Part shown: positions 45,765 to 55,161 of the stretch, piece after piece | Layout of the letters: each line of letters opens with the position of its first letter | Numbering within the stretch: the first letter of the stretch is position 1 | NCBI RefSeq assembly: GCF_017745095.1 | Contig: NZ_JAGHZZ010000007.1 | Location: 87,565 to 151,564 of the forward strand | Source: Sporocytophaga sp. | GTDB lineage: Bacteria; Bacteroidota; Bacteroidia; Cytophagales; Cytophagaceae | Direction of reading: 5' to 3' | DNA length: 64,000 nucleotides | Made by a program: the position numbers and the translations under genes | Notes under the pieces: model-generated | Database searches by the model: none | What the model was told of the DNA's origin: nothing | The model's input: the letters and a program-made list of their open reading frames with translations, nothing else

Positions 45765-47627
45765 TTAACGTATTGTTACGACCCCTCTGCTTATCCCCTC
45801 AGGCAGGTTTGTTGGCAAGTATTTTATAGCCGAATAATTGATCTCTTTAGGTTGACTGAGAACGCTTTGCCGACTGGCTACTACCTTCAAAGTGTTTTGT
45901 AAGAACTGAACTTTCGTGACACCTCTCTGAATTTTCCCATTGATAGTTTTAGGAATAGAGGAAGGGAATGTTAGACAAACCATATGAGGCTCTATACCAT
46001 TTGTTATAAAAACTTCAGTCCTTATTTTTTCCAGCAGCTCTTCTAGATTCACTTTATTTACAGCATCTCTGGAAATTTCCTGTACTACGATTAATAATTC
46101 TTTGTTCTCCATTGTTACTGTAAAAGCTGCACAACAACCTTTTCTTAAAGCAGGATGACTATTGGATACACTGTATTCGATATGATGCGGATAATAAAAT
46201 GCACCATTTAATACAATAAGATCTTTTAACCTACCAGTTATGAACAATTCATCATTTTTGACAAATCCAAGGTCCCCTGTTTTGAAAAATTTGATTCCAT
46301 TGTAAATTATATAAAAAGACTCGCTTGTGAATTCTATGTTGTTATAATAATTCAAAGCAAAACATGAATCCGCAATCAATATTTCTCCGACAGATCCATC
46401 TTCCAACTTCTGACCGCTTTTGGTATCAATGATCATAATCTGGTAGTTATTCTGAATATTACCACTACCTGTTAGTTTTACACTATCACCTCCAGAAGGT
46501 GTTTCCACGGCAATATTATTTCTTAATAGCGTTTTACTAAAAGAGCATGCTGTAACTCCTTTTCCGAGACTTCCGACGGATATAAATGAGGTGGCTTCTG
46601 TAATTCCATATACAGGAACAAAAGCCTTAGGAGAAAACCCACAAACGACAAATTTATTTATGAATCTTTCCAGAGTTTCCTGCTTTACCGGCTCACCACC
46701 ATTAAAAGCGACTTTCCAATGTCGCAAATCAAGCTCAGAAAGCTGCTCATCTTTAATTTTATGACAACACATTTCAAAGGCATAATTCGGTCCTCCACTT
46801 ACTACTTTACCTTTGATATTACTAATTTCCTTTAGCCAATTGAAAGGCTTTTTTACAAAGGTTGATGGAGCCATCAACGTTGTTTGTATTCCTGAAAAAA
46901 CAGAAGCTATAATTCCACCTATAAGACCAATGTCATGATATGGATGAAGCCAGCTCACCAAATGGGTTTCAGAGTTTAAATCAAAAGCCTTAATAAATTG
47001 TAATGAGTTTAAGTAAAGATTTCTATGTGTTACTTCTACCCCTTTGGAGAAGCTTATAGTTCCTGATGAATACTGTATTAGTGCTATTTGATTACTGTTA
47101 TAGAAATCTTCTTTTCTTTTCCTGAAAACGCCGTTTGCCTTTATTACATCTGAAGGTACCCAAGGTAAATCGTACAAAGCCTTAAGTTTTCTCTTTCTTT
47201 CCATTTCAGTGAAATCTTGGATTCTTGTCTTTGACTCAAAATCATCCAATGTGGAAAGAACAGAATTTGTACAAAGGACAAGATCAGGGTTGCAATCATC
47301 TGCAATAGTAATAAGGCGATCAATATTTTCGCTATCAGGAGGATATGCAAGGACCGGAATGATATCAGCATAAAGGCATGCAAAAAAAGCGATTATAAAA
47401 TCAACGCCTGACGGATAAAGCAACAGCGCCTTATCTCCTGATGCAGTCTTTTCCTTTAGCACAAAAGCAAGCGTTTTAGCCTTTCGCCCCAACTCTTTAT
47501 AGGTCAGAGAAACATAACCTTCCTTAATTTCATGCAGGAATCTGAATGCTACAAAATTTGGTCTTGAAGTAATCAGCGAATCCAGCTTGTCTGTAAGGAA
47601 AATATAATCTTTTGCTGTCGTTTCCAT
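45765..47627 (-). CDS. Fatty acyl-AMP ligase-like adenylating enzyme
   Basis: ANL-superfamily adenylate-forming protein, about 620 residues from the ATG at 47627. FAAL enzymes activate fatty acids as acyl-adenylates for carrier proteins. Seen: LTYKELGRKAKTLAFVL, SWLHPYHDIGLIGGI (FAAL-type), FNGGEPVKQETLERF, VPVYGITEATSF, FFKTGDLGFV, ITGRLKDLIVLNGAFYYPHHIE, and PKTINGKIQR with the catalytic-type lysine. The ATP-binding loop, normally like YTSGSTGxPKG, here reads YSSGTISFSKG, losing a Gly and the Pro, so activity may be reduced or altered. No carrier protein, PKS or NRPS is adjacent. An in-frame start 29 codons earlier (47714) is disfavoured because a promoter box lies inside that extension. 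Confidence 0.83.
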   Translation of the reverse strand: METTAKDYIFLTDKLDSLITSRPNFVAFRFLHEIKEGYVSLTYKELGRKAKTLAFVLKEKTASGDKALLLYPSGVDFIIAFFACLYADIIPVLAYPPDSENIDRLITIADDCNPDLVLCTNSVLSTLDDFESKTRIQDFTEMERKRKLKALYDLPWVPSDVIKANGVFRKRKEDFYNSNQIALIQYSSGTISFSKGVEVTHRNLYLNSLQFIKAFDLNSETHLVSWLHPYHDIGLIGGIIASVFSGIQTTLMAPSTFVKKPFNWLKEISNIKGKVVSGGPNYAFEMCCHKIKDEQLSELDLRHWKVAFNGGEPVKQETLERFINKFVVCGFSPKAFVPVYGITEATSFISVGSLGKGVTACSFSKTLLRNNIAVETPSGGDSVKLTGSGNIQNNYQIMIIDTKSGQKLEDGSVGEILIADSCFALNYYNNIEFTSESFYIIYNGIKFFKTGDLGFVKNDELFITGRLKDLIVLNGAFYYPHHIEYSVSNSHPALRKGCCAAFTVTMENKELLIVVQEISRDAVNKVNLEELLEKIRTEVFITNGIEPHMVCLTFPSSIPKTINGKIQRGVTKVQFLQNTLKVVASRQSVLSQPKEINYSAIKYLPTNLPEGISRGVVTIR

Positions 47628-47650
47628 TTGATTTGACTTTATTGCCTTGT

Positions 47651-47658
47651 CAAAAGTA
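47651..47658 (-). promoter_or_regulatory. Candidate -7 promoter box of the acyl-AMP ligase gene
   Basis: TACTTTTG on the minus strand, an exact TAnnTTTG match, 23 bases before the ATG at 47627. No TTG at the correct -33 spacing. It supports the shorter protein start. Confidence 0.4.
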
Positions 47659-47766
47659 GAGACGACGAAAAGCAAAATCCATACGGCAAAATAAGGATTT
47701 GAAAAATATCCCATTTTACGGGAGGCGGTGACTAAGCAGAAAGCTGAAGGCTTAAAAGCGTAAAGT

Positions 47767-47818
47767 AAAAAAGCAGCAGTAAGGACATGAAAATTATTTA
47801 TAATGTCCTTACTGCTGC
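47767..47818 (-). terminator. Strong terminator after the PAS histidine kinase gene
   Basis: Perfect 16-bp stem GCAGCAGTAAGGACAT (47773-47788) with its complement at 47803-47818, 14-base loop, followed on the minus strand by six Ts. It lies about 75 bases after the kinase stop. Confidence 0.85.
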
Positions 47819-47892
47819 CTGTAATGTAATATTTTCAAAATTTAAAAACCTTCCAATGATCTATAAACTTCAATAAGATTTTAATTTTTGCT

Positions 47893-50226
47893 TTAAGAAT
47901 GGAGTTCAAGTTCGCCTTTGGGCAGAATAACTTTAAATATAGATCCTTCACCTTCCACACTTTCTACATCTATTCTTCCGCCTGCATTTTCTATAATTCT
48001 TTTAACTATATATAGTCCGACCCCACTCCCTTCTACGTGATCATGGAATCTTTTGAACATATTAAATATCTTATCTATGTTTTCTGCCTTTATCCCCAAT
48101 CCATTATCCTGACATATAATCGTATTAAAATATTCGTCGGAACTGCACATTATTTTCACAATCGGGTTCCTTTCGGGACTGCGGTATTTAATGCTGTTGC
48201 TTATCAAGTTATAAATAATACTTTTAAGATTTTTTCTCACGAATTTAATTTCATTACAATCGTCAAGATGATAAATTATTTCTGCATTATTTCTGGAGAT
48301 CTGATCTGAAATGGTAATCTTCACATCATCTATAAGCTCCGAAAGACCTACCAGTTCGACATTCTCTAGACTTTCCTTCTGAATTTTAGCAATTTCGGTA
48401 AGGTCTTTTATGGTTACCTGGAACTTTTCAACAGATACGTCAATCATTGTCTTTATCTCCCTAAGATCCACGTTTAGCGAAGAAATCTCACCAAGTTCTT
48501 CGAATAAACTGCTGATCAAACCTTCAATATTTGAGATAGGAGCTTTTAAATCATGTGATGCTGTATAGATGAAATTATCCAGATCATTGTTAATCCTTTG
48601 TAACTCTTTAATAGTTTTTAATAACTCATCTGTCCTTTCCTTTACCATATTTTCCAGGTCAGCATTCATTGACTGCAGGCTTTCTTCAAGGAACTTACGT
48701 TCTGTAAGGTCTCTGGTAATTTTAGAAAAACCGATTAACTTGCCTGAGGTGTCGTGTAAAGCCGTAATTAAAACATTCGCATAAAATGTACTTCCGTCCT
48801 TACGGACCCTTAATCCTTCATCTTCAAACTTTCCATGTTTAGCAGCCTGAACAAGTTCATATTCGGGATACTTTTGTTTTTTCTTTTCTTCAGTATAAAA
48901 TATAGAAAAGTGTTTTCCAATTATTTCATCTTCATTGTATCCTTTTATCCTTTTAGCGCCCTCATTCCAGGAAGCGATAGTTCCGTCAGGCTCAAGCAAA
49001 AAGATTGCATAATCCTTAACATCCTCTATCAAGGACCTAAACCTTTCTTCACTTCTTTTTAGCCTTTCTTCTGCAAGCTTTCTTTCAGTGAGGTCTCTCG
49101 TAATTTTAGTAAATCCTACTAAATTTTTATCTTCATCAAATAAAGCTGTAATAATCACATTTGCCCAGAAACGGGATCCATCTTTTCTTAGCCTAATGCC
49201 TTCCGTTTCAAATCTGCCATGTAGCGTTGCCTGCTCCAGTTCATACTCAGGAAAGTGTTTTTCCTTAAGATCATTTTCATAAAATATCGAAAAATGCTTT
49301 CCGATAATTTCATTTTTTTCATAACCTTTTAAGGCTTCAGCTCCTTCATTCCATGAACTGATAAATCCGTCAGGGGTTAGCTTAAATATTGCGTAATCTT
49401 TAACTACATCAATGAAATTCTGGAATCGTTTTTCGACCTCTATCCGTTCAGTAACATCAATACTAAATCCTATTGCCCCATTATTATCCGGGATAAAATA
49501 GTTTTGAAACTCCCGAATTTCGCCATTTACAGCTTTGGCTCTACCGAGATAAGTAACAGAATTTCCTTTCAATGCATTTTTAATATTTTCAGTATTCTCC
49601 GGAAATATATAATCATGATGAATGCTAATGTTCTTTAAATCATTTTCTTTATGCCCAAGAGATTCCAATCCTTTGCCGGCAGAATAAGTGATTTTACCTT
49701 CTTTGTTAAGCTTTGTAACTATAACAGGAACACTGGATAATATCCCATGAATGATTTCATTTTTATCCCCCAATTCTTCGGTTTGAATCTCTTCTACAGC
49801 TTTAAGCCCCAATTCGGTTGAGGTTTGGAAATAATCGGAAATTTCCTTTACCAGGCCAATCAGTTCTGTTTTAGAGCATTCATAGTATTTTAAAAAATCC
49901 AGTAAAACAGCCTTTCTTATATAATGAATTGAAGTAATATCACTTATAGATAAGGTATTTCTCGGTATTAAGCTCTTGCCATCCTTCCACAAGGCTATTT
50001 TTTCAATTAACGCTTGAAATGGAGTATCATTAATAATATCCTGGAGAATATCCTCGAATCCCCTCTTCGTGTGTGCATAAAGGGTCTCTTCCGAAAATTG
50101 CATTAAAAATCTACAGACTGAGAAATTCATTTTTTTTGTCATAGCAATCGCATCTTTAGATAAATCTTCGATGTAATTTTTCAACAAAAAAGCTGAATAA
50201 GATTTTAGATTATTAGGATTATTCAT
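47893..50226 (-). CDS. Multi-PAS sensor histidine kinase
   Basis: Cytoplasmic sensor kinase, 777 residues from the ATG at 50226; no transmembrane segment seen. An N-terminal helical domain of about 130 residues resembles the sensor domains of RsbR-type proteins. Then three PAS domains (about 160-265, 270-385, 395-510); the last two are near copies, sharing SWNEGA, EIIGKHFSIFY, RKDGS and KITRDLTER. A coiled linker follows, then HisKA with His558 in TASHDLKAPISNIEG, and HATPase_c with NLISNSIKY (N box), DNGLGI (G1) and GSGVGLYIVKRII (G2). No response regulator is adjacent. An in-frame TTG 25 codons upstream is a less likely start. Confidence 0.93.
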   Translation of the reverse strand: MNNPNNLKSYSAFLLKNYIEDLSKDAIAMTKKMNFSVCRFLMQFSEETLYAHTKRGFEDILQDIINDTPFQALIEKIALWKDGKSLIPRNTLSISDITSIHYIRKAVLLDFLKYYECSKTELIGLVKEISDYFQTSTELGLKAVEEIQTEELGDKNEIIHGILSSVPVIVTKLNKEGKITYSAGKGLESLGHKENDLKNISIHHDYIFPENTENIKNALKGNSVTYLGRAKAVNGEIREFQNYFIPDNNGAIGFSIDVTERIEVEKRFQNFIDVVKDYAIFKLTPDGFISSWNEGAEALKGYEKNEIIGKHFSIFYENDLKEKHFPEYELEQATLHGRFETEGIRLRKDGSRFWANVIITALFDEDKNLVGFTKITRDLTERKLAEERLKRSEERFRSLIEDVKDYAIFLLEPDGTIASWNEGAKRIKGYNEDEIIGKHFSIFYTEEKKKQKYPEYELVQAAKHGKFEDEGLRVRKDGSTFYANVLITALHDTSGKLIGFSKITRDLTERKFLEESLQSMNADLENMVKERTDELLKTIKELQRINNDLDNFIYTASHDLKAPISNIEGLISSLFEELGEISSLNVDLREIKTMIDVSVEKFQVTIKDLTEIAKIQKESLENVELVGLSELIDDVKITISDQISRNNAEIIYHLDDCNEIKFVRKNLKSIIYNLISNSIKYRSPERNPIVKIMCSSDEYFNTIICQDNGLGIKAENIDKIFNMFKRFHDHVEGSGVGLYIVKRIIENAGGRIDVESVEGEGSIFKVILPKGELELHS

Positions 50227-50444
50227 TTTTAAGACCAAACCTTTCGGTGTAATTTTCTCCTTAAAAAAACACTTTAAATGGAGAACCACAAAACTGGACA
50301 AAAAGATTCATCTACGTCCAGGATAGAATTGACGAATTTCTACTCTTAACTATTTTAAGGGAAATATGGCTATGTTGAAAGTAAAAAAAAAATCGGCATC
50401 CTCACAATCAACTATATATCACTATATTAATAATACATAAATAA

Positions 50445-50477
50445 ATAAAAAAATGTCCCCATTGGGGACATTTTTTT
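50445..50477 (-). terminator. Terminator of the FISUMP lipoprotein gene
   Basis: Stem AAAAAATGTCCCC (50448-50460) with GGGGACATTTTTT (50464-50476) and a 3-base loop. Symmetric A/T tracts; it lies just after the minus-strand stop at 50489, so the minus direction is the functional one. Confidence 0.85.
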
Positions 50478-50488
50478 ATTTATTTAAA

Positions 50489-51118
50489 CTACTTGTTTTT
50501 CTTTATAAAGCGGATATTAAACTTACTTGGATCATTTTCCAGGTATTGATAGATTTTTATGTTATGATTTTTCAAATCTGCACTTTCCTGTATGCTCACT
50601 GTAGCTGTATCGTTCGTCCAAAACTCGCTAATATCGCCATCAATTGGAGAATCAGCTGAAATAGAATAGCCACCGGGATAAGCATTAAATCCAGACTTAT
50701 TGTTACCATTAATATTTAACCAACGTGTTTGCGAAACCAGATTTTTTATCGCATCCTGTTTTACAGCATTCTGACCAATAAATACAACTCCTTGAGATTC
50801 TGCAAGCTCAATAAAATCTTCTGTTGTAGGAATTTTCCAACCAGCAGGTATTGTAATATTCTGAAGTTCCTCAAAACTATAATAATTACCGTATTCTGGT
50901 CTTGAGTTCAGTTTATCATAAGGAATCCCTCCGGGACCTTTATAATTGGCCGCTGTCCAGGTCTGATTTCCTATACTTACTATTGGGTATTGATCCCCAT
51001 TAATTTCTACAAACTGAGCTTGCGGTACAATTTCCTTTTTATCATCCTTTTTACAGGAAAACAACAGACTTAAAAATACAACTGCCAAAACTTTGAATGA
51101 CATATAATTAGCTTTCAT
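50489..51118 (-). CDS. FISUMP-domain lipoprotein
   Basis: Surface or periplasmic lipoprotein of 209 residues. Seen: lipobox LLFSC (Cys about 22), then a FISUMP domain (Fibrobacter succinogenes major paralogous domain): VSIGNQTWTAANYK, YGNYYSFEELQN, IPAGWKIPTTEDFIEL, GFNAYPGGYSI and EFWTNDTATV. This fold is frequent in Bacteroidota and Fibrobacter and occurs in surface proteins; its binding function is unknown. Single gene. An alternative start (MSFKVLAVV, five codons in) gives a normal lipoprotein signal and may be the real one. Confidence 0.87.
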   Translation of the reverse strand: MKANYMSFKVLAVVFLSLLFSCKKDDKKEIVPQAQFVEINGDQYPIVSIGNQTWTAANYKGPGGIPYDKLNSRPEYGNYYSFEELQNITIPAGWKIPTTEDFIELAESQGVVFIGQNAVKQDAIKNLVSQTRWLNINGNNKSGFNAYPGGYSISADSPIDGDISEFWTNDTATVSIQESADLKNHNIKIYQYLENDPSKFNIRFIKKNK

Positions 51119-51254
51119 ACTGATTATTTAAAAATATGGGATTAAAAAACTTCACTAAAGGTAGTGAATTCAATTAACAATTCTTTTAATATCTGTATCT
51201 GTTTGATTAAGCATCCTTATAAAATTACTCATTAGTATGATCAAACAATTATTA

Positions 51255-52463
51255 TTAAACAGTTCGATTGAGCCACTCACTCTTTGCTGAAGAGAAAGTG
51301 CTATGGCCTATTTTACATTGAAAAGTTTTAGCACTATAGCGTATGCTTTGATTTACCACTTTATCGGTTAACCACCAGTTTCCAAACTTAACAATATTGT
51401 CCATTTCAAATTGCTTTAATGCATCTATTTCATACTTTGTCAACGCTAAAAAATCCTTTTCTTCATTAGGCAAAACACCTTCAGGAAATCTCCATTTGCC
51501 TTCTTTCAACACAGGCTGGATCATAGGGTTCATACGAATGATACGTGGCTTATTTACGGTTTCATTTCCTCCTAAAAGCATATGAGCCATAAAATTAGCA
51601 GCATCAGGTGGCTCTGAAATGATGGATAAACTCAATTTTCTCATATCTCTTGCGAGATTGGATTTCCCAATTGGCAAAATGAGTTCTTTTCTCACCGCAA
51701 CTGAAGAATCAGTAAATCCTTCTACAGGCAGCAGCAATCCGGAATTCCCTATACTCAAAACCTTTATATCTTCAGAAGTACGTTTAAGATCATCAAAAAT
51801 TCTCAATGCTTCTGTTATACCTATCAGCACAGGATTGTTATTACCGGCAACTGCTCCATCCCAATATTGATGTGACGTATTATGATCATAATTAAAACTT
51901 ACAGGTTTGTCAAAATAGTTCACGGGAGCATTCGTAGACGCATTGACAGCTTGTGCCAAAGTATAATCGTAATTGCTTTCATCCTGTGCTGTTTTGAAAA
52001 ATGCTCCTCTGCGTAGATCATAATCAAAACTGGTCAAGACGATATGAGGTCTGATATTTAATTTCTCTCTGAGCTCACACATTCTGATTTTACCGGATTT
52101 TTTTAATGCTCCTTCAAGGCCAGTGATCTTCCTTTTCGCTTTGTATTTAGGCCCCACATTAAACAATCTGGACAAGCTTTCCAGATTCCAATCCCAAAAA
52201 GTTAACTTACTGAATATACTTTTCCTCAACTCCTCATCTAGGAACAATTTTATAACCTCATCAATGTCTTCATCTGCTTTTTCAATCAAGCCAGCAAGCA
52301 CAAGACTACCACCCGAGTTCGCTGCAATGACATCAAATTCATTTAGAATTTTCCTACAATTAGTACCGACCGGCTTTACATCTTTATATATTTCTTTCAA
52401 AGCCATTACCTGTAACACAGCCCAGGTGCCACCTCCATCAAGTGATAGTACTTTTTTCCCCAT
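51255..52463 (-). CDS. Patatin-like phospholipase
   Basis: Predicted lipid acyl hydrolase of 402 residues, cytoplasmic (no signal peptide). Seen: oxyanion-hole motif LSLDGGGTWAVLQ (residues 6-18), nucleophile Ser50 in IAANSGGSLVLAG and dyad Asp202 in QYWDGAVAGNNNP. The nucleophile elbow is ANSGG where patatins usually have GxSxG, and the Asp motif is DGA where DGG is common; both are mild departures. Bacterial patatins act in lipid turnover, as toxins or in phage defence. No CD-NTase or sensor gene is adjacent, so a CBASS-type role is not supported. Confidence 0.87.
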   Translation of the reverse strand: MGKKVLSLDGGGTWAVLQVMALKEIYKDVKPVGTNCRKILNEFDVIAANSGGSLVLAGLIEKADEDIDEVIKLFLDEELRKSIFSKLTFWDWNLESLSRLFNVGPKYKAKRKITGLEGALKKSGKIRMCELREKLNIRPHIVLTSFDYDLRRGAFFKTAQDESNYDYTLAQAVNASTNAPVNYFDKPVSFNYDHNTSHQYWDGAVAGNNNPVLIGITEALRIFDDLKRTSEDIKVLSIGNSGLLLPVEGFTDSSVAVRKELILPIGKSNLARDMRKLSLSIISEPPDAANFMAHMLLGGNETVNKPRIIRMNPMIQPVLKEGKWRFPEGVLPNEEKDFLALTKYEIDALKQFEMDNIVKFGNWWLTDKVVNQSIRYSAKTFQCKIGHSTFSSAKSEWLNRTV

Positions 52464-52518
52464 AGCGTTTATATTAAAAGTCTGTTTTAAAAAATCAAGT
52501 AAGTCCAGAGCAAAGAAA

Positions 52519-52552
52519 ATAAAAAAGGATTGCCGAATAAAGCAATCCTTTT
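52519..52552 (-). terminator. Terminator of mutS2
   Basis: Stem AAAAGGATTGC (52523-52533) with GCAATCCTTTT (52542-52552), 8-base loop, T-run on the minus strand. It lies 20 bases after the mutS2 stop. Confidence 0.85.
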
Positions 52553-52572
52553 AAAAAATAATCAACATTTAT

Positions 52573-54969
52573 TTATTTTATTCCGACGATACTAACTCCC
52601 GGTCCGCCTCTGTCTGCGTGCTCATCAGTTATTGACCTGATCTGTTTATATTTCCTCAGATGCTCTCTTACAAGATTTCTAAGTATTCCATCTCCTTTTC
52701 CATGAATGATTCTTATTTCAGGAATACCCAGCATAATTGCAGAATCCATAAACTCTTCTAGGTCCTTTATTGCTTCTTCACCTCTTTTGCCACGCAGATC
52801 CAGGTTAGATGAGAAAGACATCATCTTCTCATTCATCAGCATTGCAGTGCTTCTTCTGGAAACTTCGTCAAACTGCTTTTTCACAGTTCTTCTTGAAACT
52901 TTTTCGAGACGATCAAGCTTTACTTTTGATTTTAAATCACCAATCACGATCTCAGCTGTTTTGCCGGATATTCCTAATACCTCACCAACAGTATCAGTTC
53001 CTTTTAATCTTATGGAATCTCCCACGTTGATTTCTCCCTCAAGAATTAATGTTTCCTCTTTCGGCTCTTCCTTTACCAGCACTGCTTCCGGCTGAAGCTC
53101 AATATCCTTATACAGATCAAGCTCTTTCCTAAGTGTTTTTGTAACTTCTTTATCTGCCTCACTACTGCGTATGGCTCTTATCGTATTTTCTATCTTTTGA
53201 TTTGCATCGGCGACAAGCTGTTTAGCCTGCTGCTTCGCCTCATTAAGCAGCCTTCTTCTGTTTTGTTCAAGATCCTCCTTCAGCTTGTTATATTCCGCTA
53301 GGGTTTTATCTAACTGCTGCTTATCTCCTCTGGCTTCCTGATTTTGCTTTATCAGCAAGTCTTTTTCTTTCTGAAGTTCATTGGCAAGACGTTCAAAATT
53401 TACCTGACTTCTTCCCAGCTTGGATCTGGAACGTTCTATTGTCGCTTTATCCAAACCTATCTTAGCCGCAATTTCAAAGGCAAAAGAACTTCCGGGACGA
53501 CCTATCTCAAGCTGATACAAAGGCTCCAGCATATCCAAATCAAATCTCATAGCACCATTAATAATACCAGGAGTTTTCTCAGCCATTGTTTTCAAATTAG
53601 AATAGTGAGTCGTAATAACTCCCCATACTTTCTTTTCATTAAGTCTTTCCAGCACGGCTTCTGATATCGCTGCGCCAAGCTGTGGCTCTGTACCTGTACC
53701 AAATTCATCTATCAGCACTAGCGATTTCTTTCCTGAAAAATTAAGGAAAGCCTTCATATTGGTTAGATGAGAGCTATATGTACTCAAATCATTTTCTATA
53801 GACTGCTCATCTCCGATATCCAGGAAGATATCCTGAAATATCCCAAATTCAGAAAATTCATCTGCACTAACAAGCAAGCCGCATTGAAACATGTATTGCA
53901 ATAGCCCTGTAGACTTAAGACATACCGATTTTCCTCCGGCATTCGGGCCTGAAATAACAAGAATCCTGCTTTCCTCGGTCAGCTCTATATCCAAAGGTAT
54001 GATTGCCTTTCCAGATTTCTTAAGATTAAGGAACAACAAAGGATGTCTTGCACTTTTCCATCTTACTACCGGCTTGTCGCTGATCTTAGGTAACTGAGCC
54101 TGTATGGCAATGCCGAATTTTGCTTTCGCTCTTATAAAATCTATAATACCAAGAAAAGCATATGCTTTCTGAAGATCTGGAACAAAGGGGCGGATACGAT
54201 CTGTAAGTACAGTAAGAATCCTAATGATCTCCCTTCTTTCTTTGTATTCCAGTTCGCGAATAATATTATTACCTTCCAGTACTTCTGCAGGCTCTATAAA
54301 AACAGTTTGTCCGGATGCAGATTCATCCTGAATAAATCCTTTCAAACGTCTCTTGTGTTCTGCCTGCACCGGGATTACCATTCTTCCATTGCGGATGGTA
54401 ATTTCCACATCTGATTCGGTATAACCTTCTCTTTTTGCCAGTTTTAAAAGCCTGTCCAACTCTCTTCTGATGCGGATTTGCTCGGAGATAAGACTCCGTC
54501 TGATTTCAAGCAATTCAGGAGAAGCATTGTCACGCACCTGACCGCGATCGTCTATGATTTCATCAATAGCTTTATAAATCTTCTCATCCGCATTTACTGA
54601 CTTCGCCTGCTCTTTGAGATAAGGATAAGCTTCATTCTCATCAAAGAATTCAAGACAACGGATAATTGTCCTGAGAGAAAGCTTTATATCGAAAAAAGCA
54701 GAAGGCTCCAGAAAAACCCCATGAATTCTGATATTCTGGAGGTAAGGGGTAACATCGATATAATTAGAAGAAGGAAACAACACCTGCTCTGTAAGTATCC
54801 TTGTAAATTCCCAGGTCTGGTTAAGAAGACGGGAAACAAGTGATGCATCCGTCGAATAACGGATTCTCTCTACATAATGCTGACCAAGAGTACTAAGACA
54901 TTCCTGCTTTAATAGTTCTCTTATCTGATTAAAACCTAATTTGGTTTCTATATTTTCGGGATAATTCAA
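52573..54969 (-). CDS. mutS2: Endonuclease MutS2
   Basis: MutS-family ATPase with a C-terminal Smr nuclease; acts on recombination intermediates or rescues collided ribosomes, not in mismatch repair. Seen: no N-terminal mismatch-recognition domain; core helices (about 1-320) with RNGRMVIPVQAEHKRRLKG; Walker A VISGPNAGGKSVCLKS (about 337-352) and Walker B SLVLIDEFGTGTEP; a long coiled coil (about 515-620); a KOW-like segment (INVGDSIRLKGTDTVG); and a Smr domain (about 715-798) with LDLRGKRGEEAI and RIIHGKGDGILR. Length 798 matches the family. Single gene ending at a terminator. Confidence 0.96.
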   Translation of the reverse strand: MNYPENIETKLGFNQIRELLKQECLSTLGQHYVERIRYSTDASLVSRLLNQTWEFTRILTEQVLFPSSNYIDVTPYLQNIRIHGVFLEPSAFFDIKLSLRTIIRCLEFFDENEAYPYLKEQAKSVNADEKIYKAIDEIIDDRGQVRDNASPELLEIRRSLISEQIRIRRELDRLLKLAKREGYTESDVEITIRNGRMVIPVQAEHKRRLKGFIQDESASGQTVFIEPAEVLEGNNIIRELEYKERREIIRILTVLTDRIRPFVPDLQKAYAFLGIIDFIRAKAKFGIAIQAQLPKISDKPVVRWKSARHPLLFLNLKKSGKAIIPLDIELTEESRILVISGPNAGGKSVCLKSTGLLQYMFQCGLLVSADEFSEFGIFQDIFLDIGDEQSIENDLSTYSSHLTNMKAFLNFSGKKSLVLIDEFGTGTEPQLGAAISEAVLERLNEKKVWGVITTHYSNLKTMAEKTPGIINGAMRFDLDMLEPLYQLEIGRPGSSFAFEIAAKIGLDKATIERSRSKLGRSQVNFERLANELQKEKDLLIKQNQEARGDKQQLDKTLAEYNKLKEDLEQNRRRLLNEAKQQAKQLVADANQKIENTIRAIRSSEADKEVTKTLRKELDLYKDIELQPEAVLVKEEPKEETLILEGEINVGDSIRLKGTDTVGEVLGISGKTAEIVIGDLKSKVKLDRLEKVSRRTVKKQFDEVSRRSTAMLMNEKMMSFSSNLDLRGKRGEEAIKDLEEFMDSAIMLGIPEIRIIHGKGDGILRNLVREHLRKYKQIRSITDEHADRGGPGVSIVGIK

Positions 54970-55161
54970 TGTTAAAAAACGCTAAATTTTTTTTGTGTCT
55001 ACCTGACAACATTTTAAACAGCAAAATTATCACTTTTTGCTTAAGAAATATGGAAACCAGGGAGAGGATTTGAATTATTGATTTTGCGACAGAATATTCC
55101 TTTGGTTAGATTTACTGGCTCAAATAGCACAATAGCACATAATACACTCATTATCAACTGC

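Noticed and set aside
47628..47714. Longer N-terminal start for the acyl-AMP ligase
   Set aside because: The 29 extra residues look like a chance hydrophobic stretch, and an exact -7 promoter box falls inside them.
51255..52463. CBASS or other phage-defence role for the patatin
   Set aside because: No nucleotide cyclase, sensor or ubiquitin-like accessory gene in the neighbourhood.
52123..52554. Plus-strand 143-residue frame across the patatin start
   Set aside because: Antisense shadow with a biased Ser/Pro/Phe composition; it also runs through the mutS2 terminator region.
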